Source: an uncultured Lachnospiraceae bacterium (lineage in GTDB: Bacteria > Bacillota > Clostridia > Lachnospirales > Lachnospiraceae). Taken from it: DNA of 5,777 nucleotides. Numbering within the stretch: the stretch's first letter is position 1; every line of letters starts with the position of its first letter. The position numbers were made by a program, and so were the translations under genes. The notes beneath the pieces were generated by a model, which saw nothing but the letters and a program-made list of their open reading frames with translations, searched no databases and was not told where the DNA came from. This document shows positions 1-5,777 of this stretch, one piece after another. The stretch lies in contig CAJOQS010000199.1 in assembly GCA_905236925.1 (NCBI GenBank), forward strand, positions 1 through 5,777. The letters are read 5' to 3'.

Positions 1-827
1 CCCTGCATCACGATGTCATCGAGAAGGGACATGCAGGAATCCACACTGCCCTTGATTATGTATCTGAGCATAATCGAGAATACATCGATATCCACTGCTC
101 CGAGAACATCCAGGACCATCTCGTAGGTCAGTTTCTGTCCGAGATAGAAGGCTATGCACTGATCCAGAAGGCTCTGCGCGTCTCGCATCGATCCGTCGGC
201 GGCTTTTGCGATGTAACGCAGCGCTCTGTCCTCGGCTTCTATGCCTTCCTGCTTCATGAGTCCGTCAAGGCACTCCGCTATCGTGTCCACCGATATCCTT
301 CTGAAATCATAGCGCTGACAGCGCGAAAGGATCGTGTTCGGGAGCTTATGAACCTCGGTGGTCGCCAGTATGAAGATAACATAAGACGGCGGTTCCTCAA
401 GGGTCTTGAGCAGCGCGTTGAAAGCGCCGATCGAGAGCATGTGCACCTCGTCTATGATGTAGACCTTGTATTTGCCTTCCGAGGGCGAGTACCTGACCTC
501 GTCGATTATATCACGTATGTTGTCAACGCCGTTGTTCGATGCCGCATCTATCTCGATAACGTTCATGGATGTGCGGGAATCGATCGCCCTGCACATTGCG
601 CACTCGCCGCAGGGGCTTCCGTCAACGGGATTCTCGCAGTTGACCGCCTTCGCAAAAAGCTTGGCGACAGAGGTTTTTCCCGTTCCGCGTGTTCCGCAGA
701 AAAGATAGGCATGACCGATATGTCCGGAGCTCATCTGATTCCTGAGCGTGGTGACTATATGGTCCTGTCCCTTGACCTTGTCAAAAGTCGAAGGTCTGTA
801 TTTCCTGTACAATGCCAGATATGACAT
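1..827 (-). CDS. dnaX: DNA polymerase III subunit gamma/tau, 5' part (3' end off window)
   Basis: This is the clamp-loader ATPase of the replicative polymerase; it loads the beta sliding clamp and organises the holoenzyme. Only the first 275 codons are present and the frame stays open to position 1. The protein opens MSYLALYRKYRP, the family's hallmark start. Visible motifs are Walker A GTRGTGKT (residues 45-52), the four zinc-binding Cys (C64, C73, C76, C79), the IDAASNNGVD segment (93-102), Walker B YIIDEVH (123-129), sensor 1 LATTE (154-158) and the SRC arginine-finger motif (168-170). The ATG at 827 is preceded by AGAAGGG with 10 nt spacing. The gene lies 21 nt behind the flavodoxin-like/SCP2 gene, so co-transcription is likely. 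The C-terminal clamp-loader, DnaB- and alpha-binding parts and any frameshift site are outside the window. Identification is secure. Confidence 0.97.
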   Translation of the reverse strand, partial: MSYLALYRKYRPSTFDKVKGQDHIVTTLRNQMSSGHIGHAYLFCGTRGTGKTSVAKLFAKAVNCENPVDGSPCGECAMCRAIDSRTSMNVIEIDAASNNGVDNIRDIIDEVRYSPSEGKYKVYIIDEVHMLSIGAFNALLKTLEEPPSYVIFILATTEVHKLPNTILSRCQRYDFRRISVDTIAECLDGLMKQEGIEAEDRALRYIAKAADGSMRDAQSLLDQCIAFYLGQKLTYEMVLDVLGAVDIDVFSIMLRYIIKGSVDSCMSLLDDIVMQ

Positions 828-848
828 TTGTGCTCATCCCTTCTGAAA

Positions 849-1844
849 TCAATCAAATCTGAATATCTCGTCAAAACGTCTGACGAGCTTGAAGTCGCCC
901 TTGCAGACAACCTGGCTCTGCATGAAGGCACCCTGGAAGGTTATATGGCCCTCAACAAGCCTGTTTATGACTTCGCGTGTTGTTTTTCCGATCATGCTGG
1001 GATTCTGTACAACCCCGTAATATACCTTCAGCGCTCCGTTCTCCACTTCCGCGACAAGATTGCGCTCGGTGTCGGTCATGATGATCTGGTAGATGGCGGA
1101 GAATTCCGCCTCCGGCGCAACAAAGGCCTTTCTGAATTCAGCAACGAACTCCTGCTTGTCTTCTTCCTTGCCGTGATCGAGCTTGTTCCTGTAGAGCTTG
1201 GTAAGCTGCTCGACATCCGCCTTCTGCTTGGTCACGAATTTCTCGTCGGATACATATTCCGAAAGCTGCGCGCTCTCCTGAGGCGTCAGTTCTATCGTGG
1301 TTCCGCTTGCGGGAACAACTCCTCCCGCGCAGGTGCTCGAAGGGAACGCAACGCCCTTACGCTGAACCTTGCGGTAAATATCCGATGCCTGTTCCTCTAT
1401 GAGCTTGGTATAGGCAGCATTGGTCTCAAAGGAGATATGATTCTCCACATACGCGCAGATGCCCGGATAGACCGTGCCGCCGAGAAGCTCCCACGAACGG
1501 ATGAGGCTGTATTCCGCCTCGCGCTCGCCAAGTGACGTTGATATGACAACGGGGAACATATAGAGCTTCTTGATCTTCTCCTTGTCGCCGTACATCCAGC
1601 AGGCGTCAAGGAACTGCTGCATGAATCCGCCTATTCCGTACCATTCCACGCTGACGGCGATGACTGCGGCATCCGCCTCCTTGAGCGTATTGGGAAGCAT
1701 GGCTATGTTTCCCTTCTGCTCGTAGAGATTATACCTCGTCACCTTGACGTTCAGTTCCGTAAGAATCTCCGTAAGCTTGTCGATCACATGAAGAGTCGGA
1801 TCCTCGATCATTCCTCTTCCGCCGTAGTAGATGTTCAGTTTCAC
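849..1844 (-). CDS. Flavodoxin-like (NAD(P)H-dependent oxidoreductase type) and SCP2 sterol-carrier domain fusion protein
   Basis: A 331-residue soluble protein with two domains. Residues 1 to about 165 look like a flavodoxin-fold / NADPH-dependent FMN reductase domain: strand 1 is MKLNIYYGG, a hydrophobic strand AAVIAVSVEWYGIGGFMQQFLD (59-80) has the flavin-loop style typical of these proteins, and MFPVVISTSLGE (96-107) is a further strand and loop. After a linker rich in charged residues, about 228-331 form an SCP2-like lipid-binding domain, with the typical ending GAFMQSQVVCKGDFKL followed by RRFDEIF (305-328). This arrangement is known in Clostridia; the substrate is not known to me, and a redox role linked to a hydrophobic ligand is only inference. 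The start is GTG at 1844, preceded by AGGGGGG about 7 nt away, and overlaps the rhomboid stop as GTGA. No signal peptide is seen, so it should be cytoplasmic. The FMN-binding residues cannot be assigned with certainty by eye. Confidence 0.85.
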   Translation of the reverse strand: MKLNIYYGGRGMIEDPTLHVIDKLTEILTELNVKVTRYNLYEQKGNIAMLPNTLKEADAAVIAVSVEWYGIGGFMQQFLDACWMYGDKEKIKKLYMFPVVISTSLGEREAEYSLIRSWELLGGTVYPGICAYVENHISFETNAAYTKLIEEQASDIYRKVQRKGVAFPSSTCAGGVVPASGTTIELTPQESAQLSEYVSDEKFVTKQKADVEQLTKLYRNKLDHGKEEDKQEFVAEFRKAFVAPEAEFSAIYQIIMTDTERNLVAEVENGALKVYYGVVQNPSMIGKTTREVINRLVEGHITFQGAFMQSQVVCKGDFKLVRRFDEIFRFD

Positions 1845-2476
1845 GCGTATCCCCCCTGCCTGTTATAAAGGATCGCGGCGCTCACAAAGCCGAACAGAAC
1901 TCCGGCGATATGTGCCGCATTGTCTATGCCGGTACTTGTGAGTCCGGCATAAACCGAAAGAATGAGAAACAGTATCAGCTGCCTCAGGGTTATCCCCGCA
2001 ACTCTTCCCCTGTTTATTATCACGATAAATATCAGTGCTCCGACGGCTCCGAAAACCGCGCCCGATGCGCCGAGGCTGTAATTGTAATATCCGCCCGCTT
2101 CCGAGGCCTGCCCCCAGCACCACCTGTTATATGCGCACGAAGCGAGCCCTGCTACCAGTCCGCTCGAGATATAGGCAACTGCATATCTGAAGCTGCCCAT
2201 CATCCTCTCCGCGGTACTGCCGACAAAGCCCAGCACGATCATGTTGTTGAAAATATGCGAAAAGCCCGCGTGCAAAAACATGTACGTGAGCAGTCTGTAG
2301 TATTGTTTTTCGTCAAAAACCTTCCACCAGGCAAGTGAAAAGGTATATGTGAATCTCTCTCCGCCCCAGACCTCGTCCAGAATTGCCTGGGCTATGATAA
2401 CAACGATATTCAGTATGATGATCGCTGTATTGACGGGAGTTGCGTATTTCTTCAGTTCGTTTATGAATTCTCTCAC
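1841..2476 (-). CDS. Rhomboid family intramembrane serine protease
   Basis: A 211-residue integral membrane protein that should cleave transmembrane helices of other proteins within the lipid bilayer. It shows the family signatures in order: YYRLLTYMFLHAGFSHIFNN (59-78), corresponding to the conserved arginine/TxxFlH region, with H74 and N78 placed like the oxyanion-hole His and Asn of GlpG; GASGAVFG (136-143) with nucleophile S138; and AAHIAGVLFGF (187-197) with catalytic H189. About six hydrophobic segments can be drawn (around 16-34, 76-88, 97-115, 135-154, 163-179 and 188-204), which fits the minimal six-helix core without extra domains. All catalytic residues are present, so it should be active; the substrate is unknown. 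The start is GTG at 2476, which overlaps the glpP stop as GTGA, and its own stop overlaps the next gene's GTG start in the same way, so translation is probably coupled in both directions. Confidence 0.93.
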   Translation of the reverse strand: MREFINELKKYATPVNTAIIILNIVVIIAQAILDEVWGGERFTYTFSLAWWKVFDEKQYYRLLTYMFLHAGFSHIFNNMIVLGFVGSTAERMMGSFRYAVAYISSGLVAGLASCAYNRWCWGQASEAGGYYNYSLGASGAVFGAVGALIFIVIINRGRVAGITLRQLILFLILSVYAGLTSTGIDNAAHIAGVLFGFVSAAILYNRQGGYA

Positions 2477-3039
2477 AGTTCCCAGACTTCCCTTCTGGTC
2501 GTCGAAACCGCCACAGCCCCGGCGTCCAGTGCCGAGATCACGTCCTCCCTGTCGGAGATCAGTCCTCCCGCGATAATCGGGATGCTGACAGTCCCGGTGA
2601 TCCGTGCGATCACCTTCGGCATGACTCCGGGCAATATCTCGATCAGATCCGTGGTGTTGGAATCGGTCTGCTTCGTGATGTTGTCTACAGCCATAGAATC
2701 GAGAACAAAGTACCTTTGTATCGTATAGAGTCCCAGTTCCTTTGCCCTCTTCAGAAGGAGCGGCTTCGTGGAGATGATGCCGTCGGCGCGGGTCATTTTG
2801 TGAATAAAATCGACCGCGATCTCCTTCGCTCCGAGTCCCGCGATAAGATCGATGTGAACCATCGCTATCTTGCCGCGCTCCTTGAGTGTCGAGACGATCT
2901 CGGGAATGCTGCAGATGTCACCGAACAGTACAAATACGATGCCGATGTCCGTTTCGAGACAGTTCTCCAGACCGGCCTCGTCCTTGATCGCGGCGATGAC
3001 CGGACAGTCCTCAACAAGGGTTCTGAGCGAATGATTCAT
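2473..3039 (-). CDS. glpP: Glycerol-3-phosphate-responsive antiterminator
   Basis: In Bacillus subtilis GlpP binds glycerol-3-phosphate and prevents transcription termination in the leaders of glpFK and glpD mRNAs. This 188-residue product matches the family along its length (B. subtilis GlpP is about 190). Counted from the ATG at 3039, the conserved blocks are VHIDLIAG (61-68), DGIISTK (86-92), QRYFVLDS (108-115), EILPGVMP (134-141), IPIIAGGLI (153-161) and VSTT (178-181); the last two probably line the phosphate site of the barrel-like fold. The open frame continues to a GTG at 3054, but that GTG is part of the GGAGGTGA ribosome-binding sequence, so the ATG at 3039 is preferred. No glycerol kinase, facilitator or dehydrogenase gene is in the window, so its target here is unknown. 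The stop overlaps the GTG start of the rhomboid gene. Confidence 0.9.
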   Translation of the reverse strand: MNHSLRTLVEDCPVIAAIKDEAGLENCLETDIGIVFVLFGDICSIPEIVSTLKERGKIAMVHIDLIAGLGAKEIAVDFIHKMTRADGIISTKPLLLKRAKELGLYTIQRYFVLDSMAVDNITKQTDSNTTDLIEILPGVMPKVIARITGTVSIPIIAGGLISDREDVISALDAGAVAVSTTRREVWEL

Positions 3040-3050
3040 GACCGCCGAAT

Positions 3051-3058
3051 TCACCTCC
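3051..3058 (-). promoter_or_regulatory. Ribosome-binding site of glpP that decides its start
   Basis: On the minus strand this reads GGAGGTGA, an eight-base match to the Shine-Dalgarno consensus. It lies 11 nt before the ATG at 3039, a slightly long but usable distance. The GTG at 3054 sits inside this sequence and so cannot be served by it. Confidence 0.7.
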
Positions 3059-3071
3059 GTTTGGATTCACA

Positions 3072-3085
3072 GTTATCCGTTATCC
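3072..3085 (-). repeat. Tandem 7-bp repeat GGATAAC x2 in the glpP leader
   Basis: Two perfect, adjacent copies of GGATAAC lie just after the likely transcription start of glpP and before its ribosome-binding site. They are flanked by a 5-bp inverted pair, TTGGA (3086-3090) and TCCAA (3061-3065). It could be an operator or a small RNA element, or it could be chance; two short copies alone do not establish a function. Confidence 0.35.
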
Positions 3086-3092
3086 TCCAATC

Positions 3093-3121
3093 AGTATAGC
3101 GTATCACGTTCTCAATTACAA
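3093..3121 (-). promoter_or_regulatory. Sigma-A-like promoter for glpP-rhomboid-fusion-dnaX
   Basis: Read on the minus strand, TTGTAA (3121-3116) and TATACT (3098-3093) are separated by exactly 17 nt. They match the consensus -35 and -10 hexamers at 4 of 6 and 5 of 6 positions. The -35 hexamer overlaps the last codons of the upstream FHA gene. Transcription would start near 3086, giving a leader of about 47 nt before the glpP ATG. This is the only intergenic gap between the pilus-type genes and the glpP group, which supports a promoter here. It has not been tested. Confidence 0.55.
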
Positions 3122-4437
3122 TAAAAAATACACGCTCCGATCCTTACCTCATCCCCCCTTCTGACCGTCTGCGCCCTGTATGGTTCAAGCCTTGTCCCGT
3201 TAAGATATGTTCCGTTCGTACTGGCCAGATCCGAGATCGTATACTGCTCCCCTTCTCTGTCGATCTTCAGGTGATACCTGCTGACGCCGGCACGGTTGAG
3301 CACATAGTCCGCGGCGTTCGGATCCTTTCCGACAAAGAACGGGAACTTTCCCGCGTTGATCGAAGGGTACTCATCTGATACCAGTGAAAAAGGATATCTT
3401 CCCATTCCGTCGCCGCAGAGCATGACTGTCGCTCCGTCGCCCTCGAGTCCGGCTTTTCTGATGCTTTCTTCCAGTTTTCGTATAAAGCTGCCCCAGAGAA
3501 GCTTTTCGGTCACAACAATCGCTCCGGCGGCAGCCGCAAGGATCAGAAAGCTCTTGACTACATCGTTACTGCCTGTCCGTTCATTGACCACTATTCCGCT
3601 CGTAAACAGGATTGCCGTGAGCAGCCCGACCGCTATCGGTATCATCACCGATACGGCCTTCAGACCCGGAGGACTCTGCTTTATGATTTCTCCCGCCGAA
3701 GGTCTTCTGATCCCTGCTTCCGCCTCGACCTCCCTGAACGCGGCGCTGTCAACCCGTGCCGCAGCCTCGCGGAGCGCTTCTTCCCTAAACCTGTCGTTTA
3801 CGGGCATCCCATCTCCGATTCTGCTGCGCGGCGATACCGGTTCCGGTCTTTCCTCACGGAAGCTGTCCCTTTCGATGCGTTCATCCCGGGAATCCGAAGA
3901 GGTCAGCAGTCCCATGAGGACCTCGATCGTGCAGCTTTCGTCCTTTGTCTTCATGTAAAAGCTGTAGATCATCATTACTGCGGCATCGTCCTTGTAATCG
4001 ACATTGTCGATCATAAACTCCGCAAGATCCCGAAGCTGCTCCCTTAGCGGCTTTGCGTAGCCCGGAAAATACACTAGCTCGGTTCTTTCCTTTCCGTCCG
4101 TGTATATGGTGTCAGGACCGGCCGCGTAGTCATCCTCCGACAGCATGAATTCATGACCGTTATATACACTCTTGAGTATCGCAGTGAAGATAGTCCTCAG
4201 CTGCGTCAGGCCCATCTTGTGGCCCCTGCAGTAGCTTCTGAGGCTTTCAAGTCCCGGAACAGAATACTCATATACCCTGATCCCGTTCTCAAACAGGATA
4301 TCCACGGGAAGAAGGCCTTCGATCCTGTTGTGCAGAAGCATCTGCTCCCTGAAACCGATCTGCTCCCCCTTTTCATCCTCGCTCCTGATCCTCAGACTCT
4401 GTCTTCCGAGCCCTATCTGCTGTTCGATCTGCATCAT
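3112..4437 (-). CDS. Two-TM membrane protein with N-terminal DUF6382-like region and C-terminal FHA domain
   Basis: A 441-residue protein in three parts. Residues 1 to about 180 look like the DUF6382-type domain that precedes FHA domains in Clostridia; it contains LLPVDILFENG (42-52) and a long helical part, and I cannot assign it an activity. Residues 181-258 are a charged, probably disordered linker rich in Arg, Glu and Ser. Two hydrophobic segments follow (about 261-284 and 294-315), a hairpin that would leave both ends in the cytoplasm. Residues about 345-441 form an FHA phosphothreonine-binding domain: FVGKDP (368-373), SRYHLKI (386-392) and LASTNGTYLNG (404-414), with the key S386, R387, H389 and N408 all present. 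It should therefore bind a phosphothreonine partner at the membrane. It overlaps the TadE-like stop as ATGA, so it belongs to the pilus operon. Two ATG codons stand in a row; either could be used. Confidence 0.85.
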   Translation of the reverse strand: MMQIEQQIGLGRQSLRIRSEDEKGEQIGFREQMLLHNRIEGLLPVDILFENGIRVYEYSVPGLESLRSYCRGHKMGLTQLRTIFTAILKSVYNGHEFMLSEDDYAAGPDTIYTDGKERTELVYFPGYAKPLREQLRDLAEFMIDNVDYKDDAAVMMIYSFYMKTKDESCTIEVLMGLLTSSDSRDERIERDSFREERPEPVSPRSRIGDGMPVNDRFREEALREAAARVDSAAFREVEAEAGIRRPSAGEIIKQSPPGLKAVSVMIPIAVGLLTAILFTSGIVVNERTGSNDVVKSFLILAAAAGAIVVTEKLLWGSFIRKLEESIRKAGLEGDGATVMLCGDGMGRYPFSLVSDEYPSINAGKFPFFVGKDPNAADYVLNRAGVSRYHLKIDREGEQYTISDLASTNGTYLNGTRLEPYRAQTVRRGDEVRIGACIFYCN

Positions 4438-4898
4438 TTCACCACCTTTTCGAGTAATTCCTTTCCGGCATCTATCATTCGCATTTTCAGTTCCCTGTTT
4501 TCCGTAGTTATCTCCTCCGCAACGGTCGTCTGTCCGATCCCTCTCCCGGGCAGCGGCCTCATCCTGAGAGTTACCGACACCGCAATGCTGTCCCTTCCGA
4601 TCACGATCCCCGGGCGCCCGATCTCACAGAAGAAATAGCCGTCGCCAAGGCTTTGATTCAGTCTTTCTCTGATTGCCTCTTCGCTTACATCCCCTGTCCG
4701 TTCCCTTTGCTCCCTTGCTTCTTCCAGAGCAAAGCGTATGTCTCCGGCAAGCTTTATCCTGTCGTATGACCTGAAGATAACGACCGGAAGCATCAACATC
4801 AGGAAAAATATAAAGGGTATGACAAAGACCGCCTCAACGCTCGCCGATGCCTCAAGCTCTCTGCACGTCCGCTGTTTTCCGCTTTTCTCCGTTTTCAT
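4434..4898 (-). CDS. TadE-like pseudopilin
   Basis: A 154-residue protein with a short hydrophilic leader, then the class III signal-type segment LEASASVEAVFVIPFIFF (15-32) and a single membrane helix (about 22-42), followed by an extracytoplasmic domain with little similarity I can recognise. The SVEAVFVIP block is the usual TadE signature. If E22 is the conserved +5 glutamate, cleavage would fall between A17 and S18. TadE proteins are minor pilins of the Flp/Tad system and are processed by a prepilin peptidase such as the one encoded just upstream. The frame is open back to 5060, but that would run 145 nt into the peptidase gene and adds an unlikely Arg/Pro-rich stretch. AGAAGGA sits 9 nt before the ATG at 4898, which decides that start; the ATG at 4907 touches this sequence directly. 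The stop overlaps the start of the FHA gene. Confidence 0.85.
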   Translation of the reverse strand: MKTEKSGKQRTCRELEASASVEAVFVIPFIFFLMLMLPVVIFRSYDRIKLAGDIRFALEEAREQRERTGDVSEEAIRERLNQSLGDGYFFCEIGRPGIVIGRDSIAVSVTLRMRPLPGRGIGQTTVAEEITTENRELKMRMIDAGKELLEKVVK

Positions 4899-4907
4899 AT
4901 ATGCCAT

Positions 4908-4914
4908 TCCTTCT
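4908..4914 (-). promoter_or_regulatory. Ribosome-binding site of the TadE-like gene that decides its start
   Basis: AGAAGGA on the minus strand follows almost directly after the TAG stop of the peptidase gene and lies 9 nt before the ATG at 4898. There is no room for it to serve the ATG at 4907. Confidence 0.65.
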
Positions 4915-4915
4915 T

Positions 4916-5368
4916 CTACTCCACAAACAGTGAGAGGACAAATCCCGCGAAAAGGAACGGCAAGAAAGGAACCCTGCTGTTTTTCTTCAGGCGTCCCCGC
5001 GCGAGCATCACCAGCGAATAGAACAGGAGCAGGAACATGGCGATCCCGAGCATCGTGCAAACCTCAAAGAATCCGAGTGCCGGACCTGCCGCGCAGATAA
5101 CCGCGCCGTCCCCGTATCCGATCTTCTCACGGGTTATCCTGCCTATAAGGAGAATTACAAGTCCGACCGCGAGCCCTGCTGCCCTTTCGAGCATCTCCGG
5201 CTGCGCAAGAGGAGGCATCCACAACCCGGATACCGCACCCTCAGGCACAAGCGATACCGCCAGAGGTATTATCCCCAGACATAACAGTGCGGGGCGTATT
5301 GCCTTTTTTATCATGTCCGACACAGACAGGATAAATAGATAAGCTCCCATTATGACCGGCATTATCAT
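4916..5368 (-). CDS. A24 family prepilin peptidase (TadV/CpaA type)
   Basis: A 150-residue membrane aspartic protease that removes the leader from prepilins and pseudopilins at the cytoplasmic face of the membrane. Both catalytic aspartates can be seen: D18 in SVSDMIKK (15-22) and D87 in the GxGD motif IGYGDGAVI (83-91). The protein is almost entirely hydrophobic, with about five to six membrane segments, and lacks the N-terminal methylase domain of the larger PilD-type enzymes, as expected for the short TadV/CpaA group. The start ATG at 5368 follows GGGAGG at 9 nt and overlaps the previous stop as ATGA. The TadE-like gene begins 17 nt after its stop, which fits an enzyme and substrate pair made from one transcript. 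Confidence 0.92.
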   Translation of the reverse strand: MIMPVIMGAYLFILSVSDMIKKAIRPALLCLGIIPLAVSLVPEGAVSGLWMPPLAQPEMLERAAGLAVGLVILLIGRITREKIGYGDGAVICAAGPALGFFEVCTMLGIAMFLLLFYSLVMLARGRLKKNSRVPFLPFLFAGFVLSLFVE

Positions 5369-5777
5369 TGTCCGCTGCCTCCCGTTTCACTTCCCGCACA
5401 TCTCTTGCACGGCCTCAGACTCCCGATCTGCGATCTTCTGATCTCGATGATCGTGCGCTTGAGTCCGCTGCAGTTAAGCCTGTAATGATACCTGTCACCG
5501 TCTGTTGTGATATACAGGCGCTCGGGCTTTTCTCCCCTCGCGCAGTGCTCGCAGGGATAGTACTTCGCTCCGTTCTCGTTTCTTTGGCTGCCAACCTCCG
5601 CAAAGGTTGTCTCCAAGATATTCAGCTTCAGACTGGGACATTTCAGACTGATGTGATAGACCGTTCCAGTTTCGGTCTTGTAGACTATGTCATCTTCCTG
5701 TTCTTCGTGTTCCTCAGGTTCCTCTTCCTCAAGAAGACACTGCGAGCGGTGTCCCGTGAAATACCTGTACGTCAGGC
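5365..5777 (-). CDS. Cys/His-rich protein with duplicated H-x4-C / C-x2-C modules, 3' part (start off window)
   Basis: The last 136 codons of a larger gene. A TTG at 5616 could look like a start, but the same frame is open without a stop to 5777, and the added part is clearly related to the rest, so the true start is outside the window. Counting from the first complete codon at the edge, residues 16-29 are an acidic tract (EEEEPEEHEEQEDD). Two related modules follow: VYHISLKC (39-46) with PCEHC (74-78), and RYHYRLNC (95-102) with PCKRC (122-126). Each has one His and three Cys in the order H-x4-C-x(20-28)-C-x2-C, which suggests a bound metal such as zinc. Similar Cys/His modules occur in hypothetical proteins of Clostridia, but I cannot assign a function. 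Its stop overlaps the prepilin peptidase start (ATGA), placing it in the pilus operon. Whether it is secreted cannot be seen because the N-terminus is missing. Confidence 0.8.
   Translation of the reverse strand, partial: LTYRYFTGHRSQCLLEEEEPEEHEEQEDDIVYKTETGTVYHISLKCPSLKLNILETTFAEVGSQRNENGAKYYPCEHCARGEKPERLYITTDGDRYHYRLNCSGLKRTIIEIRRSQIGSLRPCKRCAGSETGGSGQ

Noticed and set aside
348..824. Open frame of 158 codons on the plus strand
   Set aside because: It lies antisense to dnaX, whose motifs are unmistakable; the plus-strand product shows no recognisable domain.
781..837. Short frame of 18 codons starting at the ATG at 837 on the minus strand, overlapping the dnaX start
   Set aside because: The Shine-Dalgarno sequence touches this ATG directly, while it is correctly spaced for the dnaX ATG at 827; the peptide has no features of interest.
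828..1535. Open frame of 235 codons on the plus strand
   Set aside because: It is antisense to the flavodoxin-like/SCP2 gene and has no domain of its own; it is a by-product of the codon pattern.
3112..3130. Run of six T on the minus strand near the end of the FHA gene as a possible terminator
   Set aside because: No GC-rich hairpin precedes it, and it lies inside the coding sequence, encoding the last residues.
3356..3958. Open frame of 200 codons on the plus strand, rich in Ser, Pro and Ala
   Set aside because: It is antisense to the FHA gene; the biased composition is what an antisense reading of Arg/Glu-rich coding DNA gives.
4899..5060. N-terminal extension of the TadE-like protein to the start at 5060
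   Set aside because: It overlaps the prepilin peptidase gene by 145 nt, puts about 54 residues before the pilin signal, and ignores the ribosome-binding site just before 4898.

Overview
The window is about 5.8 kb of densely packed DNA. All eight genes I can support lie on the minus strand, so transcription runs from position 5777 towards 1. The gene content points to a Gram-positive anaerobe of the class Clostridia, most likely a Lachnospiraceae-type gut or rumen organism with moderate GC. This is an inference from three families: a GlpP-type antiterminator (a Firmicutes family), a flavodoxin-like/SCP2 fusion, and a DUF6382-like/FHA membrane protein next to Tad-type pilus genes. No rRNA, tRNA, CRISPR array, insertion sequence or phage gene is visible.

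Upstream block (5777 to 3112), the tail of a Tad/type IV-like pilus or secretion locus. The order is: the 3' end of a gene for a Cys/His-rich protein with two repeated, probably metal-binding modules; a small A24 prepilin peptidase; a TadE-like pseudopilin that the peptidase would be expected to process; and a two-TM protein with a cytoplasmic FHA domain. The junctions are a 4-nt overlap, a 17-nt gap and a 4-nt overlap, so this looks like one operon.

Downstream block (3111 to 1). A good sigma-A-like promoter sits across the end of the FHA gene. It is followed by glpP (glycerol-3-phosphate-responsive antiterminator), a rhomboid intramembrane protease, the flavodoxin-like/SCP2 fusion, and the 5' part of dnaX (DNA polymerase III gamma/tau). 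glpP, the rhomboid gene and the fusion gene are chained by two GTGA stop/start overlaps, and dnaX follows after 21 nt. I see no factor-independent terminator between the blocks, so read-through from the pilus genes is possible.

Two genes are cut by the window edges (dnaX at position 1, the Cys/His-rich protein at 5777). Several starts need care: the rhomboid and fusion genes start with GTG, glpP most likely starts at an internal ATG (3039), and the pseudopilin starts well inside its longest open frame (4898). No stretch over 300 bases lacks a gene. I found no clearly new system. The most unusual items are the duplicated H-x4-C / C-x2-C protein in the pilus operon, the membrane FHA protein beside it, and a glpP that is separated from any glycerol gene and coupled to a rhomboid protease.
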